A stretch of 64,000 nt of DNA from assembly GCF_049942825.1 (NCBI RefSeq), contig NZ_CP187970.1, positions 1,550,001 to 1,614,000 of the forward strand, read 5' to 3'. The notes below the pieces were generated by a model. It was not told the DNA's origin. It saw only the letters and a list, made by a program, of their open reading frames with translations, and searched no databases. Positions within the stretch are counted from its first letter, which is position 1. Every line of letters starts with the position of its first letter. This document shows positions 34,570 through 43,629 of the stretch, piece by piece. The stretch is from Paenibacillus_G sp049942825 (lineage in GTDB: Bacteria > Bacillota > Bacilli > Paenibacillales > NBRC-103111). Position numbers and translations under genes: made by a program.

Positions 34570-37500
34570 ATGAGAAAATGCAACGGCATGCTGGCGGCGG
34601 TCCTGGTGGTTACGACAGCCTTGGGATCTCTGACAGGCGGCGGGCCTCTGCGGTCTCTGCCGGAGGCCAGAGCCTATGCAGCGGACGGGGGCTTCACGGA
34701 TGCGGATCAGGCGGCTTCCTGGGCACAGGAGGCGATCTTGGAGATGCGCAGGCTCGGCATCATGAGCGGATACCCGGACGGGGGCTTCCATCCGCTCGAT
34801 CGGTTGACCCGCCAGGAGTTTGCGGCCGTCCTGGCCGTATCGATGGGGCTTCCGCTGGATCAGGCGGCCCGTTCTTCATTCGCCGACGTTCCGGCAGAGG
34901 GCTGGTCCGTCCCTTACATTGAGGCGGTCCGCGAGATGGGGTATATGGAAGGCGACGGCGGAGGCGTATTCCGCCCGGAAGCGCCGATCACCCGGGAAGA
35001 AATCGCGGCCATTCTGGTGCGTGCGTCCGGGGTGGAAGCCGGCGGCCTTAGCTCCCGTCTACCCTATGCAGACCGGGATCAGATCAGTGCCTGGGCGAAG
35101 GACGCCGTGCAGTATCTCTATGAGTCGGGCGTCATGTCCGGCGACGGGACGGCTTTTGCTCCCCGCCGGCACGCGCTCCGGCAGGAGATTGCCGTGGTGC
35201 TGGCCAAGGCGCTCCCGCTGCTCAAGGAAGCACCGCCAGCGGAGCTTACCGCGCTGAAGGAGGGGAAGGCCGTCCTGAACGGTACGGAATACCGCGTTCC
35301 TCAGGAACTGGCCGGCCTGCTCTCCGAGGCGAATGCGGACGTACTGCAGAACGCGAAGATCCGGTTCGAGGCACGGGACGGTATGCTGACCCGGATCACC
35401 TATCTGGAGTTGACAGCGGCAGGGCAGCCCGCCGGGGCCGGTGAAGCGGAGTTCAGCGGCAACCGGGTGCTGGACGGCGGCGGAGCCCGGATCGACGGGA
35501 AGGTGAAGGCGGCGGCGGACTATCTGACGCTGAACAATCTCACCGTCACGGGTGAACTGGAGATCGGGCGGGAGCTGCAGCATGACTTCCTGTCCTCGGG
35601 TCTGACCGTGCTTGGGCGGACCGTGGTGAACGGCGGCGACTCCAACACGGTCGTATTCGACCGGGCGGTGCTGGGTGCCGTTGACATTGGGAAGGCCGAT
35701 GTCCGGGTCAAAACAGTCGGGGAGACGACGGTCGGTTCGATGGCCCTGCAGGCGAATGCGGTTGTGGAGGCGGCTGCCGGGGTGGTGATCCCGAAGCTTA
35801 CCCTAGAAGCCGGGGCGCAGAAGGTGAAGCTGGAGGCGGAGGTTACCCTGCTCGAGTGGACCGGCCGGTCCGGCACAGCGGTGTCCGGCGGCGGTGCGGT
35901 GGCCGCAGTCCACGCGGCAGGGCAGGGGCTTCTCGAGCTGGACCTGCCGGGCGGCATCGGTACCGTCGAGGTAAGGGGCGCCGGAGGGCGGATCTCCGTG
36001 AAGGAGGGCACGCGGATCGGGCAGCTGATCGTGCCTGCCGGGAAGACGCCGTCCGATGTCGTTGAGAACTACGACCAGGCGAAGGGCCGGATTGGCACCG
36101 GCTCGGCTTCGTCTACTCCTGTAGGGGGCGGCGGAGGCGGTGGCGGCGGAGGAAAGGGCAAAAACAGCGGGAGCGGCACAGGAGGCAGCGGCACCGGAAG
36201 CGGAACGGGCACCGGTACGGATACAGGTACAGGGACGGAAGCAGGCACAGACACCGGTGGGGACCAAGGCACGGGCACGGACACGGATACGGGGGCTGAA
36301 CCCGATCAAGGTACGGATACCGGATCAGATACCGGCACAGACGGCGGGGATTCCTCCTCCGGCGGAACCGGCGGCCCGGCTGCCAACGAAGCACCGGCGG
36401 TACGGCCTGCCGTGGAACGAGTGCTGCATCTGGCCCAAAGCGGCGGAATCACCCTGCTTCCATCGGACCTGGCAGAGGATAGGGAAGGGGATGCCCTTGC
36501 GTTTGTACCGGGAACGGTGCAGTCGAGCGTCTATGAGGCCGTATATACGAAGCTGGAGCTTGGCAGCCTCGTCATTCAGCCTAGAAGCATCGGCTCGGCC
36601 ATGGTGACGGTAAGCATCACGGATGGCCCGCACACTACGGCGGCTGCCGTTCCCGTTCGAATCGTTATGGATGAGCTCCTGACGGCAGCCCTCCTCTCTG
36701 GCGCTTCGTTCCCGGCCGGCGGCGTGGACCAGCCTGCCGTGATCCGGCTGCAGCATCTAAGCGAGTCGGGAGCGGAGGCGGGGGCGTTTACGGGCCTGAC
36801 CGTAAGCGCCCAGGGTATGCTGCTGGTACAGGGACAGCATTATCTGTTGGATGAGCTGACAGGAGAGGTTACCTTGACCCCGGACTTCCTGAACTCCCTT
36901 GAAGAGGGCTTCGTGCCGCTATCATTCACGCTTGGCGGGCTGACGGCCGGAGCGGTGCTGGAGGTCCGGCCTGCAGCAGGCTCGCTGACCGCGCAGGCCG
37001 TATACGGAGCGGTGCTTCGGGAAGCGGATGCGGCCGTCGAAGCGCTCTTCACCTTGACGAAGTCGGAGGGAAGCGGGCAGCCGTCCGTGCCGGGCGACCT
37101 CTCGTCCGCATCGATCCGGCTGGGTGACAGAGGGCTCGTTCAGGGCAGAGATTTTGCGCCTGGCATGGAACCGGGCGAAGTGCTGATTCTGCCTGCATTC
37201 TTGAATACGCTGGCTGCCGGAAAGCATACGCTGACCTTGAAGCTGAACGGGCTCACAGCCCCGCTGCCGCTCGAAGTTCTTCCGCTGGAAGAGGAGGTGC
37301 GTCTCGCTCTCTCCTATATTAACGGTGCAGCTAATGCGGCTGAGATGCGGGAAGCTCTGGAATCGGCCGGACTGTGGCTGGAGCTCACTCCTTACTACAG
37401 CCTGTCGGATGCCAGGCAGACCCAGGTAGCGGAGGAGGTGCTGCTCGGCCGGGGTTCGGGATTCACCGGACGCTGGGCGGTACAGGACCTGCTCGATCTT

Positions 37501-38133
37501 ACAGTGGAGAGACTGCAGCTGGAAGGAGACGAAGCGGGAGCCATCCTTGCGGTCAATGAAGCGGGTACCCCGGAAGAGATGCTGAGCGCACTGATGTCTC
37601 CGCTCCTGCATCTCGACAATGAGTATTATACGTATATGGAAGATTATGAGCTGCTGATCATCGGGAAGTATCTGATTGACCAAGTGGCGCAGAATGGGGC
37701 CTATACGACGCAGAGTGCCATTCAGTATGATTTTGACGCGATCATCTATATGATTCTTGAAGATTGGGATGCGATTATTGAGGACGCCTCGGCTCTAGAG
37801 CCGATGTTTGCAGCGGGAGACCGGAATGACAGTGTGACGCAGGACCTGATCCTTCCTGCAGCCGCTCCGGTTTACGGTGCGGCTGTCAGCTGGATCTCAT
37901 CGGTGCCTGCCGTCATTACGGCCGAGGGAAGGGTAACCCGTCCGGTTTCCGATACGCAGGTGACGCTGACGGCGCATCTCACCAACCGTTACGAGAAGTT
38001 CGATCTGAACTTCACGCTGACCGTCAAGGGTACGGGAGGAGCATTTGCAGCGGCCTTCAAAGCTCCAATCGCAGCTCCTTCGGGTAAAGCGAGCCTCCTT
38101 GAGGCGGCTAAGCTCCGGTTTGTCCGTCCTTAG
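34570..38133 (+). CDS. Giant SLH-domain cell-surface protein
   Basis: A 1187-aa exported protein anchored to the cell wall through three N-terminal SLH modules: FTDADQAASWAQEAILEMRR (about 40-90), FADVPAEGWSVPYIEAVREM (100-150) and YADRDQISAWAKDAVQYLYE (160-210). A strand-rich region of about 290 residues follows (for example YLTLNNLTVTGELEIG). Next come a Gly run and a Thr/Gly/Asp-rich linker (about 518-600), a cadherin-like segment, two X2-like Ig modules (LLVQGQHYLLDELTGEVTLT and LVQGRDFAPGMEPGEVLILP) and a C-terminal bacterial Ig-like module (AAVSWISSVPAVITAEGRVT). No catalytic domain is recognised. Co-transcription with an M4 protease suggests that the protease trims or releases it (inference). 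Confidence 0.88.
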   Translation: MRKCNGMLAAVLVVTTALGSLTGGGPLRSLPEARAYAADGGFTDADQAASWAQEAILEMRRLGIMSGYPDGGFHPLDRLTRQEFAAVLAVSMGLPLDQAARSSFADVPAEGWSVPYIEAVREMGYMEGDGGGVFRPEAPITREEIAAILVRASGVEAGGLSSRLPYADRDQISAWAKDAVQYLYESGVMSGDGTAFAPRRHALRQEIAVVLAKALPLLKEAPPAELTALKEGKAVLNGTEYRVPQELAGLLSEANADVLQNAKIRFEARDGMLTRITYLELTAAGQPAGAGEAEFSGNRVLDGGGARIDGKVKAAADYLTLNNLTVTGELEIGRELQHDFLSSGLTVLGRTVVNGGDSNTVVFDRAVLGAVDIGKADVRVKTVGETTVGSMALQANAVVEAAAGVVIPKLTLEAGAQKVKLEAEVTLLEWTGRSGTAVSGGGAVAAVHAAGQGLLELDLPGGIGTVEVRGAGGRISVKEGTRIGQLIVPAGKTPSDVVENYDQAKGRIGTGSASSTPVGGGGGGGGGGKGKNSGSGTGGSGTGSGTGTGTDTGTGTEAGTDTGGDQGTGTDTDTGAEPDQGTDTGSDTGTDGGDSSSGGTGGPAANEAPAVRPAVERVLHLAQSGGITLLPSDLAEDREGDALAFVPGTVQSSVYEAVYTKLELGSLVIQPRSIGSAMVTVSITDGPHTTAAAVPVRIVMDELLTAALLSGASFPAGGVDQPAVIRLQHLSESGAEAGAFTGLTVSAQGMLLVQGQHYLLDELTGEVTLTPDFLNSLEEGFVPLSFTLGGLTAGAVLEVRPAAGSLTAQAVYGAVLREADAAVEALFTLTKSEGSGQPSVPGDLSSASIRLGDRGLVQGRDFAPGMEPGEVLILPAFLNTLAAGKHTLTLKLNGLTAPLPLEVLPLEEEVRLALSYINGAANAAEMREALESAGLWLELTPYYSLSDARQTQVAEEVLLGRGSGFTGRWAVQDLLDLTVERLQLEGDEAGAILAVNEAGTPEEMLSALMSPLLHLDNEYYTYMEDYELLIIGKYLIDQVAQNGAYTTQSAIQYDFDAIIYMILEDWDAIIEDASALEPMFAAGDRNDSVTQDLILPAAAPVYGAAVSWISSVPAVITAEGRVTRPVSDTQVTLTAHLTNRYEKFDLNFTLTVKGTGGAFAAAFKAPIAAPSGKASLLEAAKLRFVRP
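36124..36372 (+). repeat. Gly/Thr/Asp low-complexity linker coding repeats
   Basis: The DNA encodes a run of about nine Gly, then short degenerate repeats of GT/TDTG/GTD type (for example GTGTDTGTGTEAGTDTGGDQ). Such linkers separate wall-anchoring and exposed domains and are prone to length change by slippage. Confidence 0.75.
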
Positions 38134-38180
38134 TGAACGGAAGCGGAATGAACGGCATAACATGCCGAAGGATCGGCCGA

Positions 38181-38210
38181 AGACTGCCCCAGAGGGGGCG
38201 GTCTTTTTTT
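38181..38210 (+). terminator. Terminator of the protease-SLH operon
   Basis: GACTGCCCC and GGGGCGGTC pair (one G-U) around AGAG and are followed by seven T residues; about 48 bp after the stop. Confidence 0.9.
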
Positions 38211-38409
38211 AATATAAGAATTTAGTTCTCGCCAGAGCTCGATCCCGTCATCTTATATTTCTTATAAACGCGCATCAACGCGCATCGTCCGTAAAGGACG
38301 GCGAAGCCGTTTATCTTGGCTTCGCAGGCTCTCCCGTCACCAGGTAAAATTCCAATTGACACCAAAGCGCCACCGGCGTTACACTTAAAACGTTAAAATA
38401 ATAAACTGT

Positions 38410-38427
38410 GGTTTACTATAATAAACC
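38410..38427 (+). promoter_or_regulatory. Palindromic operator upstream of the IclR gene
   Basis: GGTTTACTATAATAAACC is an 18-bp inverted repeat with perfect 6-bp arms, 26 bp before the GTG start. A related half-site AATAAACTG lies just upstream (38400). The position fits autoregulation by the IclR protein encoded next. Confidence 0.6.
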
Positions 38428-38452
38428 AATAAGAGACAGCACGGAGGGCACA

Positions 38453-39214
38453 GTGGATAAAAAATATTGGGTGCCTGCCCTGGAGAAAGCGGATGCGATC
38501 CTGCAGGCCATCGCTTCAGAGCCATCGGTTTTAAGGCTGATTGACCTGTCGAAGCGGCTCGGGTATAACAAGAGTTCGATGTTCTCCCTGCTCGCGACGC
38601 TTGAGGCGCTCGATTGGGTGAAGCGGGACGCGGACGGAACGTATGCGCTCGGTGCGCGGATGGGTTATCTCGGCCACGCTTTCTTCAAAGGCTTCAGCCT
38701 GATCGACCGGTTCCGCAAGGAGGCTTCGGTGACCAAGCACGCCTTGGGCGAAACGATACAGCTCGCCAAGCTGGAGCGACACGAGGTGCTCTATCTGGCG
38801 AAGGAAGAGATGCCTTCTCCCGTGCGGCTGGCTTCCGAGCCCGGCTTGAAGCTGCCGGCGCATGCCACAGCGCTGGGCAAAGCGATGCTGGCGTGGAAGG
38901 ACCGCGTCGAATTGGAAGCGTTCTATCCGCAGGAGGCGCTGGAGCCGGCTTCCACTCCGCATACGCTCCGCAGCCGGAAAGAACTGCTGAAGCAGCTGGA
39001 GGACGTCAGGGAGCAGGGGTATGCCTTCGATCTGCAGGAGGCGGTCATGGGGTTCTGCTGTGTGGCGGCTCCAGTGAGAGACAGCGCAGGGAGCGTGATC
39101 GCCGCGATCTCCTGCTCGATGTTCCTTCATGAGTGGGAGTCGAAACGGGAACTGGCGGTCCGTGAGATCTGCGCGCTCGCCGGGCGGTTGTCCCAGAACC
39201 CGGTCGCCGTCTGA
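38453..39214 (+). CDS. IclR-family transcriptional regulator
   Basis: A 253-aa regulator. The N-terminal helix-turn-helix covers EKADAILQAIASEPSVLRLI to YNKSSMFSLLATLEALDWVK. The C-terminal IclR effector domain has the family pattern LPAHATALGKAMLAW and GFCCVAAPVRDSAGSVIAAI. The GTG at 38453 is chosen because CGGAGGGCACA precedes it; the frame is open to 38408 but that start would lie within the operator. It is the first gene before a sugar-acid catabolic operon and most likely controls it, responding to a pathway acid (inference). Confidence 0.9.
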   Translation: MDKKYWVPALEKADAILQAIASEPSVLRLIDLSKRLGYNKSSMFSLLATLEALDWVKRDADGTYALGARMGYLGHAFFKGFSLIDRFRKEASVTKHALGETIQLAKLERHEVLYLAKEEMPSPVRLASEPGLKLPAHATALGKAMLAWKDRVELEAFYPQEALEPASTPHTLRSRKELLKQLEDVREQGYAFDLQEAVMGFCCVAAPVRDSAGSVIAAISCSMFLHEWESKRELAVREICALAGRLSQNPVAV

Positions 39215-39321
39215 AACGGTCCGGACCCGGAACACGCAGGTTGGCAGAATACAGGCAGGCACACAGGTACGCAAGCAGGAACAGGCTTTGCAACCACAGG
39301 GAGAGAGGAAGGAAGGCATCT

Positions 39322-40095
39322 ATGAGACTGGACGGCAAAATCATTCTCATCACAGGCTCCGGCTCGGGGATCGGGAAGAGCTCGGCTCTGCTGTTCGCCC
39401 GCGAGGGGGCGGTTGTCATTGTGAACGATCTGGCGGAAGACAAAGGGCAGGAGACCGTGGAGGAGATCCGCAGCGAAGGCGGCCAGGCGGTCTTCGTTCA
39501 GGCGGACGTCACGAAGCCCGAATCGGTTCAGGGGCTGGTGGATACGGTGATCGGAACCTACGGCCGTATCGACGTACTGTTCAACAATGCGGGGATCAGT
39601 GGAGTAGGTGCGATTCACGAGGTGGAGCCGGAGCAGTGGGACCGGGTCATCGAGGTCAATATCCGGGGTGTATTCCTGCCGAGCAAGTATGTGCTGCCGC
39701 ATATGATGGCCCGCCGGGAGGGCTCGATCATCAACATGTCTTCCTGCATCGCGGAGATCGGGCTGGCACGCAGAGCCTCTTATTCGGCGACGAAGGGGGC
39801 GGTGCTGGCGCTGACCAAGTCCATGCAGGTGGACTACGCTCCGTACAACATCCGGGTGAACGCGCTTCTGCCGGGTACGATTCTGACGCCCTTCGTTGAG
39901 GACTATCTGAGGAAATCTTACGATAATCCGGAGGCAGGCTACGAATCTCTCAAGAAGCGTCAGCTCAGCGGCGATCTCGGCCGGCCGGAGGATGTCGCGA
40001 AGGCGGCCCTGTTCCTGGCTTCGGATGAATCGAAGTTCATGATGGGCTCCCCGCTGTATATCGACGGCGGAGTCGTATTCGGGAAGAACGGGTAA
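39322..40095 (+). CDS. SDR dehydrogenase of a sugar-acid pathway (first)
   Basis: A 257-aa classical short-chain dehydrogenase. The cofactor loop is TGSGSGIGK, with Asp in IVNDLAEDK favouring NAD. NNAG is present, the active site is MSSC with SYSATKGAV (Tyr and Lys of YxxxK), and the product site is NALLPGTI. The ATG at 39322 follows GAGAGGAAGGAAGG. With the next gene, an FAH-type hydrolase, it fits a 2-keto-3-deoxy sugar-acid 4-dehydrogenase, as in non-phosphorylated L-fucose or L-rhamnose breakdown. The substrate is inferred from context only. Confidence 0.85.
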   Translation: MRLDGKIILITGSGSGIGKSSALLFAREGAVVIVNDLAEDKGQETVEEIRSEGGQAVFVQADVTKPESVQGLVDTVIGTYGRIDVLFNNAGISGVGAIHEVEPEQWDRVIEVNIRGVFLPSKYVLPHMMARREGSIINMSSCIAEIGLARRASYSATKGAVLALTKSMQVDYAPYNIRVNALLPGTILTPFVEDYLRKSYDNPEAGYESLKKRQLSGDLGRPEDVAKAALFLASDESKFMMGSPLYIDGGVVFGKNG

Positions 40096-40152
40096 ACGCT
40101 ACAAGAGCGCAAGCTCTGAATCTACTATAGATGTACAGGAGGAGAGACTGCT

Positions 40153-41064
40153 ATGAAACTGCTTAACTTTGTGCAAGGCGGCCGGCTGCAGCTGGGCATC
40201 AAGACGAATGAGGGCATTTTGTATGTGGAGCGCGCACTGGATATTCTGGAGGACGGCAAGGTGAATGTGCCGCTAAGCATCCAGGAAGTCATCGAAGGTG
40301 GAGAAGGTGCCCTGCAGGCGCTTCAGAGTCTCGTGGACAAGACGCTGGCTTCCGGCGCCAAGGGAGGCGCTTTGTTCGACGAAGCGGATCAGACCTTCGG
40401 TCCAAGCGTACTCCAGCCCGGCAAAATCATCTGCGTGGGACTGAACTACCGTAAGCACGCCGAGGAGACGGGGGCGGCGATCCCGGAGTATCCGATTCTT
40501 TTTAACAAATTCAATAACGCTCTAACCGGGCATGGGCACGACGTCTCCCTGGCGGAGCGCGTGACCTCCCAGGTGGATTATGAAGCGGAGCTGGCTATCG
40601 TGATCGGCAAAGAGGCGAAGGATGTTTCACGAGAAGAGGCGCTGAATTACGTGCTCGGCTACAGCTGCGCCAATGACCTCTCGGCCCGCGACCTGCAGCT
40701 GCGCACGGCCCAGTGGATGCTCGGCAAGACGCTCGACGGCTTCGCTCCGCTCGGCCCATATCTTGTGACGGCCGATGAGGTCGGCAATCCGAATGAGCTC
40801 GCGATCTCCTGCAAGGTGAACGGGGAGACACGCCAGAGCTCCAATACGTCGGACATGATCTTCCGCTGCGATGAGATCGTGAGCTACATCTCGCAGCATA
40901 TGACCCTGCAGCCGGGCGATGTGATCCTGACGGGAACGCCGGAGGGCGTCGTGCTGGGTCTGCCGGAAGCCGAGCGGGTGTATCTGAAGGATGGCGACGT
41001 GGTGACGATCGAGATCGAGAAGCTCGGCGCTCTGACGAACCGGTTGGTCAGCGAGCGGAAGTAA
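40153..41064 (+). CDS. Fumarylacetoacetate-hydrolase-family (FAH) hydrolase
   Basis: A 303-aa metal-dependent C-C bond hydrolase or related enzyme. The catalytic and metal core reads ICVGLNYRKHAEETGA, then QVDYEAELAIVIGKEAKDVS with the metal-binding Glu pair (E-x-E), and later DVILTGTPEGVVLGL. Members cleave 2,4-diketo-3-deoxy sugar acids or acylpyruvates. Placed after the SDR, cleavage of a 2,4-diketo-3-deoxy acid into pyruvate and lactate or glycolate is the likely step (inference). The ATG at 40153 follows AGGAGGAGAGACTGCT. Start and length match the family. Confidence 0.88.
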   Translation: MKLLNFVQGGRLQLGIKTNEGILYVERALDILEDGKVNVPLSIQEVIEGGEGALQALQSLVDKTLASGAKGGALFDEADQTFGPSVLQPGKIICVGLNYRKHAEETGAAIPEYPILFNKFNNALTGHGHDVSLAERVTSQVDYEAELAIVIGKEAKDVSREEALNYVLGYSCANDLSARDLQLRTAQWMLGKTLDGFAPLGPYLVTADEVGNPNELAISCKVNGETRQSSNTSDMIFRCDEIVSYISQHMTLQPGDVILTGTPEGVVLGLPEAERVYLKDGDVVTIEIEKLGALTNRLVSERK

Positions 41065-41134
41065 AGCGGCAGGGGCCTACGCTGGGAGGCATCCGGCCGT
41101 CAGGCGGCGAGCATAAAAGAGGAGGAGCGGCAGC

Positions 41135-41482
41135 ATGGCAGGACAGATTACCGCAGGCGCGCAGGCGCTGGTGATGGACCCGCGAGATCATGTGGCGACG
41201 GCGATCAGGGAGCTGGCGGCAGGGGCGCGCATCACCTGCTACCGGGGCAGCGAAGAGCTGCAGGTGACGCTTCTGGAGCCGGTGCCGTTCGGGCACAAGG
41301 TGGCGCTGCAGGATCTCCCCCAAGGCGCGGAGGTGCGCAAATACGGGGAAGTGATCGGTCGTACGACAGCCCCTATCCGTGCGGGGGAGCATGTGCATGT
41401 TCATAATGTCGAAGGCATCCGGGGCCGCGGGGACCAGGCGGCCGGTACGGGGACGACAAGCGAAGGGGGCCTGAACGCATGA
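41135..41482 (+). CDS. UxaA-type dehydratase, small SAF-domain subunit
   Basis: A 115-aa protein consisting of an SAF domain as found at the N-terminus of altronate/galactarate dehydratases. Segments LEPVPFGHKVALQDLPQGAE and GEVIGRTTAPIRAGEHVHVH and VHNVEGIRGRG are typical, including the His residues of the family. It is followed with an ATGA overlap by the large subunit, so the enzyme is split into two chains, as in several Firmicutes. The ATG at 41135 follows AGAGGAGGAGCGGCAGC. Reaction class: dehydration of a sugar acid to a 2-keto-3-deoxy acid. Confidence 0.9.
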   Translation: MAGQITAGAQALVMDPRDHVATAIRELAAGARITCYRGSEELQVTLLEPVPFGHKVALQDLPQGAEVRKYGEVIGRTTAPIRAGEHVHVHNVEGIRGRGDQAAGTGTTSEGGLNA

Positions 41483-42639
41483 CTACCCTGATGGGTTACC
41501 GCAGACCGAACGGCGATATCGGCATCCGCAATCATCTCTTGATCATTCCGACCGTCATCTGCTCCAACCAGGTTTGCAGCCGGATCTCCCAGCTCGTGCC
41601 GGAGACGGTGGCGATTCCGCACCAGCACGGCTGCTCGCAGATCGGCGCGGACAAAGACCGCACCTTCGAGGTGCTGGCGGGAACGGGCCGCAACCCGAAT
41701 GTCGGCGGGGTGATCATCATCTCGCTCGGCTGTGAGGTGGTCGATCCACACGCCCTGGCGGAGACGATCCGCGAGACGGGCAAGCTCGTCGAGGTGTTCG
41801 ACATCCAGTCCGTAGGCGGGTCGGTCAAGGCGATCCAGCATGGGACCGAGATTGCGCGGAAGATGCGGGCGCAGCTGGACGCCATGCAGCCGGAACCGTT
41901 CCCGATGAGCGAGCTGATCATCGGCGTCAAGTGCGGCGGCTCCGATGCGACCTCGGGCCTCGCATCCAATCCGGCGCTCGGCGCGGCCGCCGATACGCTG
42001 ATCGGCCTGGGCGGCGGCGTCGTGATCGGCGAGACGACGGAGATCATCGGAGCCGAGCATGTGCTCGCCTCCCGCTGTGCGGCGCCGGAGGTGTCCGATC
42101 AGCTCTACCATATCGTAGGTCGCTTCGAGCGGGAGGTGGAGCGGATGGGCGCCGACATGCGCGGCGGCAATCCGAGCCCCGGCAATATCGCAGGCGGGCT
42201 GACGACGATCGAGGAGAAGTCGCTCGGCTGCATCTCGAAGTGCGGTACGGCGCCGATCCAAGGGGTCATCGAGTACGCCGAGCGCATTCCGAAGGGCGGC
42301 CTGTACTTCATGGATTCGCCGGGCAACGATATCGAGTGCGTGTCGGGGATGGCCGCAGGCGGCGCCCATCTCGTCTGCTTCACGACCGGGCGCGGGACGC
42401 CCACAGGCTCGGCGGTCGTGCCGGTGATCAAGATTACCGGCAACAAACAGATGTACCTGCGCATGTCCGACAACATGGACGTGGATGTCAGTGACATGCT
42501 GGAGGGCACGATGAGCCTGGAGGCGGCCGGGGCGGCGGTCTGGGAAGAGATAGCGGCTGTGGCGGCCGGCAAGCTGACGAAGGCCGAAATTCTCGGCCAT
42601 ACGGAGTTCAGCATCAACCGGATCGGTCCGAGCTTGTAA
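41479..42639 (+). CDS. UxaA-family sugar-acid dehydratase, large subunit
   Basis: A 386-aa protein matching the C-terminal catalytic part of altronate/galactarate dehydratase. It starts GYRRPNGDIGIRNHLLIIPT and has the family segments PHQHGCSQIGADKDR, IISLGCEVVDP, GVKCGGSDATSGLASNPALG and SPGNDIECVSG. Conserved Cys and His in these segments likely bind the iron centre. It overlaps the SAF subunit by 4 bp. Altronate, galactarate, or a 6-deoxy/pentonate analogue are possible substrates; the FAH/SDR partners point to a pathway ending in direct cleavage instead of KDG kinase and aldolase (inference). Confidence 0.9.
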   Translation: MTTLMGYRRPNGDIGIRNHLLIIPTVICSNQVCSRISQLVPETVAIPHQHGCSQIGADKDRTFEVLAGTGRNPNVGGVIIISLGCEVVDPHALAETIRETGKLVEVFDIQSVGGSVKAIQHGTEIARKMRAQLDAMQPEPFPMSELIIGVKCGGSDATSGLASNPALGAAADTLIGLGGGVVIGETTEIIGAEHVLASRCAAPEVSDQLYHIVGRFEREVERMGADMRGGNPSPGNIAGGLTTIEEKSLGCISKCGTAPIQGVIEYAERIPKGGLYFMDSPGNDIECVSGMAAGGAHLVCFTTGRGTPTGSAVVPVIKITGNKQMYLRMSDNMDVDVSDMLEGTMSLEAAGAAVWEEIAAVAAGKLTKAEILGHTEFSINRIGPSL

Positions 42640-42763
42640 GCTTGGGGCGAATTATGGCTTCTTGACCGAAGCGGCGTTCTGCCGGCTTCTGCGGGACGGA
42701 CGGCAGGAGCCGGGGCGCCGCTTTGTTATACCTAGCGATAAGATGCAGAGGAGGCAGGGCAGT

Positions 42764-43558
42764 ATGGGCAGATTGGCAGGACGGGTGGCGCTGGTCACCG
42801 GGGGCAGCCGGGGGATCGGTGAGGCCATCGTCATCCGGCTGGCGGAAGAGGGGGCGCATGTGGCCGTCAATTTCACTTCCGAGCGTTCGCGGGCACTGGC
42901 CGAAGACGTGAAAGCCCGGGCGGAAGCGCTCGGCGTCCGGAGTATCATCGTACAGGCGGACGTGGGCAAGAAAGATCAGGTGACGGCGATGTTCGAGCAG
43001 GTGCGCGAGCAGCTTGGGGAGGTGGAGATTCTCGTTAACAATGCGGGCATCGCCCCCTTCGAATCGTTCCTTCAGGCCAGCGAAGAGACGTGGGACCGCA
43101 CCTACGATACGAATGTGAAGTCGGTGTTCCTCTGTTCGCAGCTTGCCGCCAAGGCGATGATTCCGAAGCGGTACGGCAAAATCATCAATGTGCTGTCCAC
43201 GGCAAGCCTGGTCGTGACCAGTCCCGTCATCCCCCACTATCAGTCCTCGAAGGCGGCGGCCCATATGCTGACCAAGGGAATGGCGATCGAGCTCGGCCGC
43301 TACAGCATCAACGTGAACGCCGTGGGTCCGAGCACCGTGGACACGGATATGTGCACCGATTACCTGGCGGATGAGAGCATCCGGGCCAGGGAAGTGGAAG
43401 CCAACCCGATGAAGCGGCTCGGGACGGCCCGCCAGATCGGCGATGCGGTTGTGTTCCTCGCCTCCGAGGAGGCGATGCAGATCAACGGTCACCTGCTCAT
43501 GGTGGACGGAGGCCTGACGGTTAAGGCAGCCCAGCCGGATGACCATCTCGAGCATTAG
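42764..43558 (+). CDS. SDR dehydrogenase of the sugar-acid operon (second)
   Basis: A 264-aa classical short-chain dehydrogenase. The cofactor loop is TGGSRGIGE, NNAG occurs in ILVNNAGIAPFES, the active Ser lies in VLSTAS and Tyr/Lys in HYQSSKAAA. VNFTSERSR after the second strand suggests NADP preference. Relatives include L-fucose, L-rhamnose and 3-ketoacyl type dehydrogenases. As the last gene of the operon it may oxidise the free sugar to the lactone (first pathway step). No lactonase or transporter is seen. The ATG at 42764 follows GAGGAGGCAGGGCAGT, and a strong terminator follows 43 bp later. Confidence 0.85.
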   Translation: MGRLAGRVALVTGGSRGIGEAIVIRLAEEGAHVAVNFTSERSRALAEDVKARAEALGVRSIIVQADVGKKDQVTAMFEQVREQLGEVEILVNNAGIAPFESFLQASEETWDRTYDTNVKSVFLCSQLAAKAMIPKRYGKIINVLSTASLVVTSPVIPHYQSSKAAAHMLTKGMAIELGRYSINVNAVGPSTVDTDMCTDYLADESIRAREVEANPMKRLGTARQIGDAVVFLASEEAMQINGHLLMVDGGLTVKAAQPDDHLEH

Positions 43559-43601
43559 AAAGGCATTAGAATGCGCCGAATGTCCTATACGCGGCAGGTA
43601 G

Positions 43602-43629
43602 AGCTCTCCTGGAGACAGGAGGGCTTTTT
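43602..43629 (+). terminator. Terminator of the sugar-acid operon
   Basis: AGCTCTCCTG and CAGGAGGGCT form a 10-bp stem (one G-U) around GAGA, followed by TTTT. Confidence 0.9.
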
